A stretch of DNA of 29,375 nucleotides from JAXHUM01 sp034189325 (GTDB lineage Bacteria > Desulfobacterota > DSM-4660 > Desulfatiglandales > Desulfatiglandaceae): positions 1 to 29,375 of the forward strand of contig JAXHUM010000122.1 in assembly GCA_034189325.1 (NCBI GenBank), written 5' to 3'. The translations under genes and the position numbers were made by a program. The notes under the pieces are model-generated. The model was not told the origin of the DNA. It did not search any database and saw only the letters and a program-made list of their open reading frames with translations. Shown one piece after another: positions 1-8,015 of this stretch (the stretch's first letter is position 1; the number at the start of each line of letters is the position of its first letter).

Positions 1-16
1 TATAGAAGGATGGGGA

Positions 17-523
17 CTAGGAGTCTTCTCCCATATCTTTTCTCAATTCTTCTTCGAATTCTTTGAAGAATTTGTCCTTTTCTTTCCAGTCAGGGCCGAA
101 TCGCTTGTTGAAGTAATCACCCATTTTCTCAAACAGCTTGGTCCAGACCGGTTTGCCAGCCCCTAAAACGACATCTTCGAGGAAATGATCCAATTCAGAG
201 ATCTTCTCTTTGGGGAGGAAGGAAACAGCGCCCAGTTTTATCGATTTTTTTAAGGATTCCGGAGATAGGGCGTGGGCGGTGAGCATCACGGTGGGAAAAC
301 CTCTCGAAACAGAGGTCTTCAAAAGCTCAAAACCATTAACTCCCATAATATCTAGAATTACAATATCATAGGTGTAACTGAGGAGGTGTTGGATTGCCGA
401 ATCATAATCGGCCGCCTTATGTACCATGCACATGTCGAGTTCTTCCTCAACAGTCTCAAGGACATCCGGTTCATCATCGACCACCAGTACGACTTTGTCT
501 TTTAACATGCTGCCTGTCCCCAT
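17..523 (-). CDS. Stand-alone response regulator (CheY-like receiver with helical tail)
   Basis: This 168-residue protein has one receiver domain at about residues 10-125. The acidic pair D16-D17, the phospho-acceptor D58 in an ILDIMG context, T82 and K105 are all in their usual receiver places. It should accept a phosphoryl group from a histidine kinase, but no kinase or output domain is encoded nearby. The last 45 or so residues are rich in Lys, Glu, Phe and Trp and look helical; they match no output domain I know. The start at 523 has GGAG seven bases upstream. A second ATG at 508 would also leave the receiver complete. A strong sigma70-type promoter lies just upstream. The receiver assignment is firm; the pathway is unknown. 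Confidence 0.9.
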   Translation of the reverse strand: MGTGSMLKDKVVLVVDDEPDVLETVEEELDMCMVHKAADYDSAIQHLLSYTYDIVILDIMGVNGFELLKTSVSRGFPTVMLTAHALSPESLKKSIKLGAVSFLPKEKISELDHFLEDVVLGAGKPVWTKLFEKMGDYFNKRFGPDWKEKDKFFKEFEEELRKDMGEDS

Positions 524-560
524 AATTTGTCTCCTCTATATATTTATGACAGTTTAGATC

Positions 561-588
561 TTTATAGCAGACAGATTTTGTATGTCAA
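561..588 (-). promoter_or_regulatory. Sigma70-type promoter of the response regulator gene
   Basis: On the minus strand a perfect TTGACA (588-583) is followed after 16 bases by TATAAA (566-561). The start codon of the response regulator lies about 30 bases beyond the predicted start point. The match is close to consensus; the spacing is one base short of ideal. Confidence 0.6.
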
Positions 589-780
589 AAGAAATATACA
601 TCAAAAAGGAAAAATCTTGTTTTCGCTCGTGATCGAAAAGGGGGGAAGGGGCTACGGAGCCTTCTTGTCAAAGCTCTTTTACTCTTGACCCGTGAAAACT
701 TCTTGTGAGATAAGCAAGTCAGCCCTTTGGGTTGTGGACAGTTGAATCGAAATAGTGGCGTATGATAACAGGGGGCAAAA

Positions 781-1389
781 ATGGCTGAAGAGAAAATAGT
801 CTTTCATTCGGGCACACTTAAATTAGAAGGTCTCCTGGGGATGTCCTCCGGGCAAAGTGGTGTCGTCGTGACACACCCCCATCCCATGTACGGGGGTGAT
901 ATGTATAATAATGTGGTCGAATCAGTTATAAAAGCCTATAGTGAGAAAAGGTATGCTACATTGAGGTTCAATTTCAGAGGGGCCGGAGGGAGCGAAGGTG
1001 ATTATGACGATGGCATCGGTGAACAGGAAGACCTGAAAGCGGCCCTTCAGTATTTGCACGGACTGGGAAAAAGGTCTATTGACCTGGTCGGCTATTCATT
1101 CGGGGCATGGATCAATGCCCTCGGCATGGAGTCATTAGACCAGGTAAAACGAATGATTATGATTTCTCCTCCTGTAGCGTTTATGGACTTTTCCTTCCTT
1201 AGATGCCATCCCAGAATCCAGCTCGTCATTGCAGGCTCTGCCGACGATATTGCTCAGCCGGAGATGATCCGAGCCATGCTTCAGACATGGAACCCTGATG
1301 CACGGTTTGAAATCATTCAGGGAGCCGACCATTTCTATTGGGGAAGGGATGGCGAACTCAAGAGCATTATTCAGGAATTTTTGGATTGA
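781..1389 (+). CDS. Small alpha/beta hydrolase (COG2945-like)
   Basis: This 202-residue protein has the compact alpha/beta-hydrolase fold without a lid. Visible motifs are the early HPHPMYGG loop (residues 32-39), the RFNFRGAGGS segment (62-71), the nucleophile elbow GYSFG with S106, a likely acid at D155/D156 and the catalytic histidine H184 in GADHFYWG. The family holds serine hydrolases of poorly known substrate, often annotated as dienelactone-hydrolase-like or KANL3/Tex30-like. There is no signal peptide, so it is cytoplasmic. A purine-rich AGGGGG lies seven bases before the ATG. It stands alone between a divergent response regulator and a tRNA, so context gives no substrate. Fold and catalytic triad are confident; the reaction is not. 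Confidence 0.85.
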   Translation: MAEEKIVFHSGTLKLEGLLGMSSGQSGVVVTHPHPMYGGDMYNNVVESVIKAYSEKRYATLRFNFRGAGGSEGDYDDGIGEQEDLKAALQYLHGLGKRSIDLVGYSFGAWINALGMESLDQVKRMIMISPPVAFMDFSFLRCHPRIQLVIAGSADDIAQPEMIRAMLQTWNPDARFEIIQGADHFYWGRDGELKSIIQEFLD

Positions 1390-1440
1390 TTTAGTAGAAA
1401 AGCATGGTTATATTATGAATTGATATGAAATCCGATCCAT

Positions 1441-1516
1441 GGGGATGTAGCTCAGGTGGGAGAGCGGTACGTTCGCAACGTACAGGTCAGGGGTTCGAGT
1501 CCCCTCATCTCCACCA
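1441..1516 (+). tRNA. tRNA-Ala (anticodon CGC)
   Basis: A complete 76-base cloverleaf with encoded CCA. The seven-base acceptor stem pairs 1441-1447 with 1506-1512 and contains the G3:U70 wobble pair that is the alanine identity element. The anticodon stem GTACG/CGTAC closes the loop TTCGCAA, giving anticodon CGC for GCG codons. The T arm AGGGG/CCCCT with loop TTCGAGT is normal. Anticodon and identity element agree. Confidence 0.96.
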
Positions 1517-1627
1517 CAGTTGCATTGCCTGTTTTGGCGTCCATTCAGCGTTCATAGGTGAGTGTGTCATCACGAAGCCCCTCATTTTTAACGTTATTAA
1601 ATTAAGGAGAAGATAGGGAAGAGGTCC

Positions 1628-2218
1628 ATGAGTCGAAAGGCAATGATAGACAGAAAGACAAGGGAGACGGACGTGCACCTCGAGCTGGATCTAGATGGCA
1701 GGGGAGACTCCAATGTGGATACCGGTATCCCATTCCTGGACCATATGTTGAGGTTATTGGCGACTCATGGGTATATGGATCTGGATGTGAGGGCCAAGGG
1801 CGATACGGAGATAGATGATCACCATACGGTTGAGGATTTGGGTATCTGCATGGGATTGGCGTTGAAAAAGGCCCTTGGTGAGAAGAGAGGAATAAGACGT
1901 TACGGCGAAGCGACCCTTCCGATGGATGAAACACTTGTCAGGGTTGTCATGGATATTTGTGATCGGCCGGTCCTTTGCTACCGGGTGACCTTGGAAAGGC
2001 ATACCAGCGGAAGCTTTGACGTTGGCCTGGTCAGGGAATTCTTTCGCGCTCTGGTAACGAATGCAGGTTTTACCGTCCATGTCGATCTCCTTCAAGGAGA
2101 TGAGCCTCACCATATTGCAGAGAATATCTTCAAGGCGTTTGCCAAGGCATTGGATCAGGCGTGCACTCTCGAGGAGCGGTCGAGCGGCAGAATTCCCTCG
2201 ACCAAGGGTCTTTTATAG
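1628..2218 (+). CDS. hisB: Imidazoleglycerol-phosphate dehydratase
   Basis: This 196-residue enzyme catalyses the Mn-dependent dehydration of imidazole glycerol phosphate in histidine biosynthesis. It is the monofunctional form, without the N-terminal phosphatase domain found in enterobacteria. Family landmarks are IPFLDHML near residue 34, DDHHTVEDLGI near 63, the MDETLVR segment near 98 and the metal-binding GDEPHHIAENIFKA near 158. The length fits the family. A GGGAAGAGG ribosome site sits just before the ATG. It starts a tight operon: 14 bases later a lipoprotein gene begins, followed by hisA. No other his gene is in the window, so the pathway genes are split in this genome. Confidence 0.97.
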   Translation: MSRKAMIDRKTRETDVHLELDLDGRGDSNVDTGIPFLDHMLRLLATHGYMDLDVRAKGDTEIDDHHTVEDLGICMGLALKKALGEKRGIRRYGEATLPMDETLVRVVMDICDRPVLCYRVTLERHTSGSFDVGLVREFFRALVTNAGFTVHVDLLQGDEPHHIAENIFKAFAKALDQACTLEERSSGRIPSTKGLL

Positions 2219-2232
2219 ACGATGGAAATTTG

Positions 2233-2949
2233 ATGCCCAGGAAAGCTTCAAAAGGCTCCCATCCGTTCTTTCTTTTGGTTGTTTCTGCAGCGTCCCTCTT
2301 CTGTGTTTCATGTGCTCACATGAAACCGGGTAGCTCCGAGAAACAGATAACATCTCCCTACAAGGAAAAAATAGTCGTTGTGGGCTTTCATGCAGCCATT
2401 TCCAAAGGGGAAAAGGCCGACGTTGTCCGTGACCCCATTTCCGGGGCGATTTTTGAGGCGGAACCTGTGTCGGACAATCATATCTCTCAGTTGACCAATA
2501 TGCTTTTTGAAAGGTTGGTGGCTGAAAAGAAATACAGCTTGATATCCCCAGGTCAAGCCTTGGGTGCCTATTCGAGCATTGTGAAGTCTGATAAGGACGT
2601 GGGAGCGGATCCAGTACAGCTCTTGCAGAAAGTCGGAATGATTTTTGATGCTGATGCTGTTTTGGCTGGATATGTATACAGACGGCGGGAACGAGATGGT
2701 ACGGGCTATGGAGTCAAAAGACCCGCCTCCGTGGCACTTGATCTTCACCTTCTCAGGCCTTCTGACGGCGTTGTACTCTGGATGTCCAAGTTTGACAAGA
2801 CACAACGATCCTTGACTGAGAATATCCTCGATCTATCGACATTCATTAAAGGCAAAGGTCGATGGATGACAGCGGAAGAATTGGCCGCCATTGGGCTTGA
2901 CAAGCTGATTATGGAAATGACCTCAACTGGATGGAAAAGAAAACAATAG
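2233..2949 (+). CDS. Uncharacterised lipoprotein inside a his operon
   Basis: This 238-residue protein begins with a short basic segment, a hydrophobic stretch and a possible lipobox ending at C27 (VSC), so it is probably an envelope lipoprotein. An upstream in-frame start at 2161 would overlap hisB; the ATG at 2233 puts the signal peptide at the true N-terminus. The mature part has a KIVVVGF strand, a region like SQLTNMLFERLVAEKKYSLISP, and a DADAVLAGYVYRRRER segment. This resembles the small-subunit-like fold of GNA1162, LpoB and TolB-N-type lipoproteins, but I would not assign it to a named family. It lies between hisB and hisA with gaps of 14 and 4 bases, so it is almost certainly co-transcribed and probably translationally coupled to hisA. 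Its link to histidine is unclear. Confidence 0.8.
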   Translation: MPRKASKGSHPFFLLVVSAASLFCVSCAHMKPGSSEKQITSPYKEKIVVVGFHAAISKGEKADVVRDPISGAIFEAEPVSDNHISQLTNMLFERLVAEKKYSLISPGQALGAYSSIVKSDKDVGADPVQLLQKVGMIFDADAVLAGYVYRRRERDGTGYGVKRPASVALDLHLLRPSDGVVLWMSKFDKTQRSLTENILDLSTFIKGKGRWMTAEELAAIGLDKLIMEMTSTGWKRKQ

Positions 2950-2953
2950 CATC

Positions 2954-3691
2954 ATGATAGTCATACCGGCGATTGACATTAAAGGCGGTTATTGCGTCAG
3001 GCTCAAACAGGGAAAAATGAGCGATGAGACGGTTTTTTCCGATGCTCCTGAAGAAATGGCCAGAAAGTGGTACAAAAAGGGGGCTGAAAGACTTCACCTG
3101 GTAGATCTTGACGGGGCCACCCTTGGAAGACCAGCAAACAGAGAGGTGATCAAGAAGATAGTCGACTCAGTTCCCATTCCTGTTCAGTTAGGTGGCGGGG
3201 TGAGGGATATGACTGTCCTTGAGACCTATTTTGATCTTGGACTCAAGTATATCATACTCGGGACTGCAGCCCACAAGGATCCTGGTTTTATTAAACAGGC
3301 CTGCGAGGCATTTCCCGGAAGGATCATCCTCGGGATCGATGCCCGAGGAGATCGGGTGGCCGTAGAGGGGTGGGTAGAAGAAATCGATACGACCCCTGTG
3401 GATATGGCCAGGCGTTTCGAGCAAATAGGTGTGTCCGCAATCATTTATACGGATATCCTGAAAGACGGGATGAGGACGGGGCCTAATGTGGAGTCGACTG
3501 CAAAACTCGCAGCATCTATCCATATCCCCGTGATCGCCTCGGGAGGTATATCTTGTATCCAGGATGTGATTGATCTCATGCCGCTCAGTGATGATGGCCT
3601 GGTCGGCATGATCACGGGAAGGGCCCTGTACGACGGCAGTCTTGACCTATCTGAGGCAATAAGTATCACAAAAGGCCGGGGTTCGGAATAA
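2954..3691 (+). CDS. hisA: ProFAR isomerase (HisA)
   Basis: This 245-residue (beta-alpha)8-barrel enzyme isomerises the phosphoribosylformimino intermediate of histidine biosynthesis. The catalytic D8 lies in MIVIPAIDIKGG. The second catalytic Asp is in the GIDARG segment near residue 128. Phosphate-binding loops are visible at QLGGGVRD (about 77-84) and IASGGIS (about 193-199). The length is standard. It starts four bases after the lipoprotein stop codon without a strong ribosome site of its own, which suggests translational coupling. It is the last gene of the three-gene operon; mutS2 follows after a 121-base gap. Confidence 0.97.
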   Translation: MIVIPAIDIKGGYCVRLKQGKMSDETVFSDAPEEMARKWYKKGAERLHLVDLDGATLGRPANREVIKKIVDSVPIPVQLGGGVRDMTVLETYFDLGLKYIILGTAAHKDPGFIKQACEAFPGRIILGIDARGDRVAVEGWVEEIDTTPVDMARRFEQIGVSAIIYTDILKDGMRTGPNVESTAKLAASIHIPVIASGGISCIQDVIDLMPLSDDGLVGMITGRALYDGSLDLSEAISITKGRGSE

Positions 3692-3697
3692 ATTTCC

Positions 3698-3725
3698 TTG
3701 ACTTTTTCAAGATCTGTTTTAGATT
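3698..3725 (+). promoter_or_regulatory. Possible sigma70 promoter before mutS2
   Basis: TTGACT (3698-3703) is followed after 16 bases by TAGATT (3720-3725) in the gap between hisA and mutS2. Five of six and four of six bases match consensus. It would give a leader of about 80 bases. No clear terminator for the his operon is seen in the same gap. Confidence 0.35.
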
Positions 3726-3812
3726 AAAAAGTTGTTCTTTTTTCTTGATTTGGTTGTCTCAAGGGAAGGGTCAGAGCCGGACTTTTTATACACGCTTATC
3801 AAATAAGCCTGC

Positions 3813-6194
3813 ATGATTGAGCACACATATCAGGTACTTGGATATTTTCAGCTGCTGGAGATCTTATCCAACTATGCATCTTGTCAGCTGGGTCGGACAG
3901 ATTGTCTGAGCCTGAGACCGTCTGATAGCCGAGAAGTTGTTGAAGGTGAATTGACTCTGGTTGCCGAGATGAGGCTTCTCCTGAAGGTAGGGAAATCTTT
4001 ATCTTTTTCTGATGTTCATGCAATAGTCCCTCATTTAAAAAGATCGAGCGTACAAGAATCGCACTTAGAGCCGCAAGATTTTCTATCCATTCAAAGGGTG
4101 GTAGAGGGCACTAAACAAGCCAGGAAAGTTATTCGTTCCCAAAAACAGTTGTGCCCACATTTGTACCACTTGGCAGAAGAAATGCCTGTTTGCGAGGCCC
4201 TTTTAGGGGCAATCAAAAAGGCTATTTCTCCAAGCGGTGCCGTCAAAGACTCTGCAAGCCCTTCCCTAAGAAAAATCAGGACAAAAAAGACCCGGCTTCG
4301 TTCGAATCTTCATAAAAGACTGGAGGGTATCCTAAAATCGGCCCTCGTATCGGACAAGGAGAGGGAGGATTGGGTCACGATCCGAGAGGGACGGTACGTC
4401 ATACCTATAAGAACGGATCAGAAATCAAAGATCAATGGGATCGTCCATGACTATTCCCAAACAAAGGCCACCTGTTTCCTCGAACCCCTAGCGGCAATAG
4501 AGGATAATAACAGATTGGCTGAATTGGACTTTGAGGAAGAGATAGAGACTATCCGCATCTTAAAAGCCCTGACAGCCCTGGTCAAAGAGAGGACTGCGGA
4601 TCTTGAATTCTGTGAGGCCTTGATAGGCAGATTGGACGGTCTACGGGCCAGGGCCATGTTCGGGGAGGCCTTATCCTGTGTCCGACCTGAAATTGGTGAA
4701 CAATCCGACATCGCGTTGAAGAAGGCCAGAAACCCCATTTTGGACGCCCTGGCCACCAATAGTGGAGAGTCAGGGGAAAGCCAAGACCCTCCCATACCTG
4801 TGGATATTCTTCTGGATGCCGAACAGAACATATTGATTATTTCAGGACCTAACAGAGGCGGAAAGACCGTTACTTTGAAGACCCTCGGTCTGACCTGCCT
4901 GATGGCACATGCGGGTATGCATATCCCGGCAGAGGAGGGAAGTTCTCTCCCATTGTTCGAACGGATCCTGGCAGACATTGGAGATGACCAAGACCTTTGG
5001 ACTGGGATGAGCACGTTTTCAGCCCATGTTGCCCATTTGAAGTATATTGCCGCCCAGGCAGGTGAAAATGTCCTAATTATTATTGATGAGCCGGGCATGG
5101 GAACCGACCCGGACGAAGGGGTCGCTCTTGCTATGGCGATTCTGGACTTCATTTCTCACAAGGGTGCTTTTGTGGCTGTTTCCACGCACTCCAACAGGCT
5201 GAAGACCTATGCCCTGATGAATGGAAGGGCAAGAAACGCCTCTGTACAGTTCGATCCTGTGGAAAACCGTCCTACTTTTAAACTGGACTACGGGTTTTCC
5301 GGAGGCAGTCATGCCCTTGAGATTGCAGATGATATGGGTATGCCCCAAATGATTATTAATGGGGCGAAGCGTTACATTGATAAAGGTGAAGCTCAACTCA
5401 ACCAGCTCATAGACAAGCTGAACCGCTTAATGATCGACGCAGCCCGCAAGAGGGGCGAGACCGAGGAGGAAAAGAGAAAATATCAGAAGGCTGTTGCCGA
5501 TTTGGAGGAAAAAGGGGCCGTTCTTGAGATCGAACAAAGGGCGTTCCTTGAAGAAAAGAGAGAAGAGGCCGAATCGGTCTTGGCTGAGGCTAGGAAGGAA
5601 CTTAACAGGGCGATTGATCGCCTCAAGAGCGGCAAACATCAGTCTCAGGCCCAGGTATGCGGTCGGTTCAGGGAGATTGATCGCCAGTTAACGGGCCTTT
5701 TTTCAGATGATTCGGAGGTCGATGCCCCTGTCGGATACCATGACATCAAGGAAGGCCAGCAGGTCCATCACAAGAAACTCAACCAGGAAGGGTTGATAAT
5801 GTCGGTGGATACCTCTGCGGGAACAGCCATGGTCATGTTGGGAAAGATCAGGGTTTGTGCCGATGTCCATGACCTCGAGGTCCTGAAGAAGAGCCGAAAG
5901 AGGGATTGTGAGGATACTCCAAGGCCGGTTGCTTGGTCTCTTGGAGGGAGTCATCCTATTGAACTCAATATCGTGGGCTACAGGGTCCCCGATGCCATTG
6001 ACCTTCTTGACAGGGCTATTGATCGTGCCCTGGTGGAGGGGGGGCTGACCCTGAAGATCGTCCATGGATTTGGGACTGGTAGGCTGAGAGAGGCGGTTCG
6101 TGAACATCTTAGAGAGATCCCCTCTGTGAAAACCCTGGCAGGCGCTGACCCTAGGTTCGGCGGGGAGGCCGTAACGGTTGTTGAACTTCAATAG
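3813..6194 (+). CDS. mutS2: MutS2 (MutS-like ATPase with C-terminal Smr nuclease domain)
   Basis: This 793-residue protein has MutS2 layout: MutS core/lever helices, an ABC-type ATPase, a long charged coiled coil and a C-terminal Smr domain. The Walker A is GPNRGGKT at 345-352, the Walker B is VLIIIDE at 420-426, and the signature-like segment MSTFSAHVAHL lies between them. The Smr domain starts near residue 714 and carries the HGFGTG motif at 751-756. MutS2 is known to suppress homologous recombination and, in some bacteria, to rescue collided ribosomes. No strong ribosome site precedes the ATG, so the start is less sure than the gene. The Smr LDxRG-like motif reads as ELNIVGYRV here, which is divergent. 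Confidence 0.95.
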   Translation: MIEHTYQVLGYFQLLEILSNYASCQLGRTDCLSLRPSDSREVVEGELTLVAEMRLLLKVGKSLSFSDVHAIVPHLKRSSVQESHLEPQDFLSIQRVVEGTKQARKVIRSQKQLCPHLYHLAEEMPVCEALLGAIKKAISPSGAVKDSASPSLRKIRTKKTRLRSNLHKRLEGILKSALVSDKEREDWVTIREGRYVIPIRTDQKSKINGIVHDYSQTKATCFLEPLAAIEDNNRLAELDFEEEIETIRILKALTALVKERTADLEFCEALIGRLDGLRARAMFGEALSCVRPEIGEQSDIALKKARNPILDALATNSGESGESQDPPIPVDILLDAEQNILIISGPNRGGKTVTLKTLGLTCLMAHAGMHIPAEEGSSLPLFERILADIGDDQDLWTGMSTFSAHVAHLKYIAAQAGENVLIIIDEPGMGTDPDEGVALAMAILDFISHKGAFVAVSTHSNRLKTYALMNGRARNASVQFDPVENRPTFKLDYGFSGGSHALEIADDMGMPQMIINGAKRYIDKGEAQLNQLIDKLNRLMIDAARKRGETEEEKRKYQKAVADLEEKGAVLEIEQRAFLEEKREEAESVLAEARKELNRAIDRLKSGKHQSQAQVCGRFREIDRQLTGLFSDDSEVDAPVGYHDIKEGQQVHHKKLNQEGLIMSVDTSAGTAMVMLGKIRVCADVHDLEVLKKSRKRDCEDTPRPVAWSLGGSHPIELNIVGYRVPDAIDLLDRAIDRALVEGGLTLKIVHGFGTGRLREAVREHLREIPSVKTLAGADPRFGGEAVTVVELQ

Positions 6195-6242
6195 GTCCTT
6201 CAGGATGATCGAAAGCCTGTAACAGGCAGTGAGAAAAAACCT

Positions 6243-7988
6243 ATGGTTGCCTATCAATCGGGCAAAGATGAGATAAAAAGGGCGGCGGATATTGTCGCAC
6301 TTATCGGCGAATCCGTCCGGCTCAAGAAGGCAGGACGAAACTACGTGGGGCTTTGCCCCTTTCATGCTGAAAAGGATCCCTCTTTCACTGTCAGCCCGGA
6401 AAGACAGACATTCCATTGTTATGGGTGCAAAAGGGGAGGGGACATTTTTTCCTTCTGGATGGAGTACCATGGCTCCACTTTTCCGGAAGCCCTTCGTGAT
6501 CTGGCTGAGAAATATCAGATCCCACTGAAGGATCGGTTCTCAGCATCTGCTGAGAAGAAAAAATCAGAGAAAAGGGAAGCCCTCTTCAAGATAAATGAGC
6601 TTGCGGCAGGCTATTTTCAGGAGGTGTTACACCATCCAGCCAGAGGAAAACCGGGACGAGACTATCTCAGAGAAAGATCTCTTTCAAGGGATATCATGGC
6701 TGTCTTTCGCCTTGGATATGCCCCGGATGAATGGGACGGTCTGATTAAGTCCTTGACACGGAATGGAATAGCCCTGGAAATGGCTGCCGAGGCAGGTGTG
6801 GTTATCCCCAAGAAAAACGGGGGATATTACGATCGATTCAGGGGGCGGATCATATTCCCGATCTTTGACACGAGAATGAAGGTCGTCGGGTTCGGCGGGA
6901 GAGTGCTTGATGATTCTCTACCTAAGTATGTCAATACGCCTGAGACGGATCTTTTTCATAAAGGAGAATTCCTCTATGGACTTCACTGTGCCCATAAGGC
7001 CATCAGAGAAGGGAACAGGGCCGTGATTGTCGAAGGATATATGGATTGTCTCGCCCTGAAAAGAGAGGGTATTGAAGAGGTGGTTGCGACTCTGGGGACG
7101 GCCCTGACCGACAGACACGTCAGAAAACTCAAGGGATACGCAAAGGAATCCATAGTCGTATTTGATTCCGATACTGCAGGGAAGACCGCAGCACTAAAAA
7201 GCCTGCCTATATTCTCAAACGAGGGACAAACAGCAAGGGCCGTTGTGCTCCCGGATGGGCATGACCCGGACAGCTTTGTCACACAGTATGGGGGCCGTAG
7301 TTTTTCAGAACTCTTGGATCGTGCCCTACCCATGCTTGACTTCTTTCTGGATCAAAGGGTATCCAGAGGCGGTTCGGACGAGGACAAGGTCCGCTCTTTG
7401 ACGGAGCTTCTTCCTCTTTTGTTGGAGATTCGCAGTTTCGCCCTCCGCTCCCTCTATGTTCAGCGGGTGGCGGAGATGACCGGGATCAAGGAACAGGTGA
7501 TTTTATCGGAGCTGGACAAGCATAGGAAAGACTCATCCGGTAATGGGCATAGGGCCGTTACAGCCCGCTCAGAATCGAAACCTAGGGATGGTGATGACAA
7601 CCATTTTTTGAATCTCATTATCCATTACCCACAGATCTTGGTACAAATAGCAGACCTGGATTGGAAGATTCTCCTTTCCGATCCTGTGGTCATTGAAATC
7701 GTAGAGTGTTTTTTTCGAACGTATAATCAGAAAAGGCCGTTTTTGGTAGAAGATTTGATAGAGAATATTAATACTGAGAACGCTCGACAGGAGTTGAGGG
7801 AAGCTCTGCTACTGCCTCCTTTTCATTCCGATCAGGAGGCTGAAATGGCTGTTACCGACTTTAGGGAACGGATACATCAGAAGCAGATTTCCAGGGCCAT
7901 TAAGGGGCTCAAAAAACAGGGGACAATCAAACTGGAAGCACTTAACCAGCTTCTCAAAATGAAGTCCCGAGTATCTCGTGAATCCTAG
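6243..7988 (+). CDS. dnaG: DNA primase
   Basis: This 581-residue primase makes RNA primers at replication forks. The N-terminal CHC2 zinc finger is complete: C38, H41, C59 and C62. The TOPRIM core follows with VEGYMD at 263-268 and VFDSDTAG at 306-313, which bind catalytic metals. The C-terminal 140 or so residues form the variable DnaB-binding region. The length is normal. It lies 48 bases after mutS2 and 27 bases before the chosen rpoD start, the classical macromolecular-synthesis arrangement although rpsU is absent. A small GCCTG/CAGGC hairpin lies in the mutS2-dnaG gap. Confidence 0.97.
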   Translation: MVAYQSGKDEIKRAADIVALIGESVRLKKAGRNYVGLCPFHAEKDPSFTVSPERQTFHCYGCKRGGDIFSFWMEYHGSTFPEALRDLAEKYQIPLKDRFSASAEKKKSEKREALFKINELAAGYFQEVLHHPARGKPGRDYLRERSLSRDIMAVFRLGYAPDEWDGLIKSLTRNGIALEMAAEAGVVIPKKNGGYYDRFRGRIIFPIFDTRMKVVGFGGRVLDDSLPKYVNTPETDLFHKGEFLYGLHCAHKAIREGNRAVIVEGYMDCLALKREGIEEVVATLGTALTDRHVRKLKGYAKESIVVFDSDTAGKTAALKSLPIFSNEGQTARAVVLPDGHDPDSFVTQYGGRSFSELLDRALPMLDFFLDQRVSRGGSDEDKVRSLTELLPLLLEIRSFALRSLYVQRVAEMTGIKEQVILSELDKHRKDSSGNGHRAVTARSESKPRDGDDNHFLNLIIHYPQILVQIADLDWKILLSDPVVIEIVECFFRTYNQKRPFLVEDLIENINTENARQELREALLLPPFHSDQEAEMAVTDFRERIHQKQISRAIKGLKKQGTIKLEALNQLLKMKSRVSRES

Positions 7989-8015
7989 TATTTAATGTTT
8001 CCAGGAGGGAACGAA

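Noticed and set aside
1425..1616. 63-codon plus-strand frame before hisB
   Set aside because: It runs straight through the tRNA-Ala gene and has no ribosome site or family motif.
5703..6470. 255-codon minus-strand frame antisense to mutS2 and dnaG
   Set aside because: It overlaps the well-supported Smr domain and the primase zinc finger, and shows no recognisable motif; it is a shadow of the sense coding pattern.
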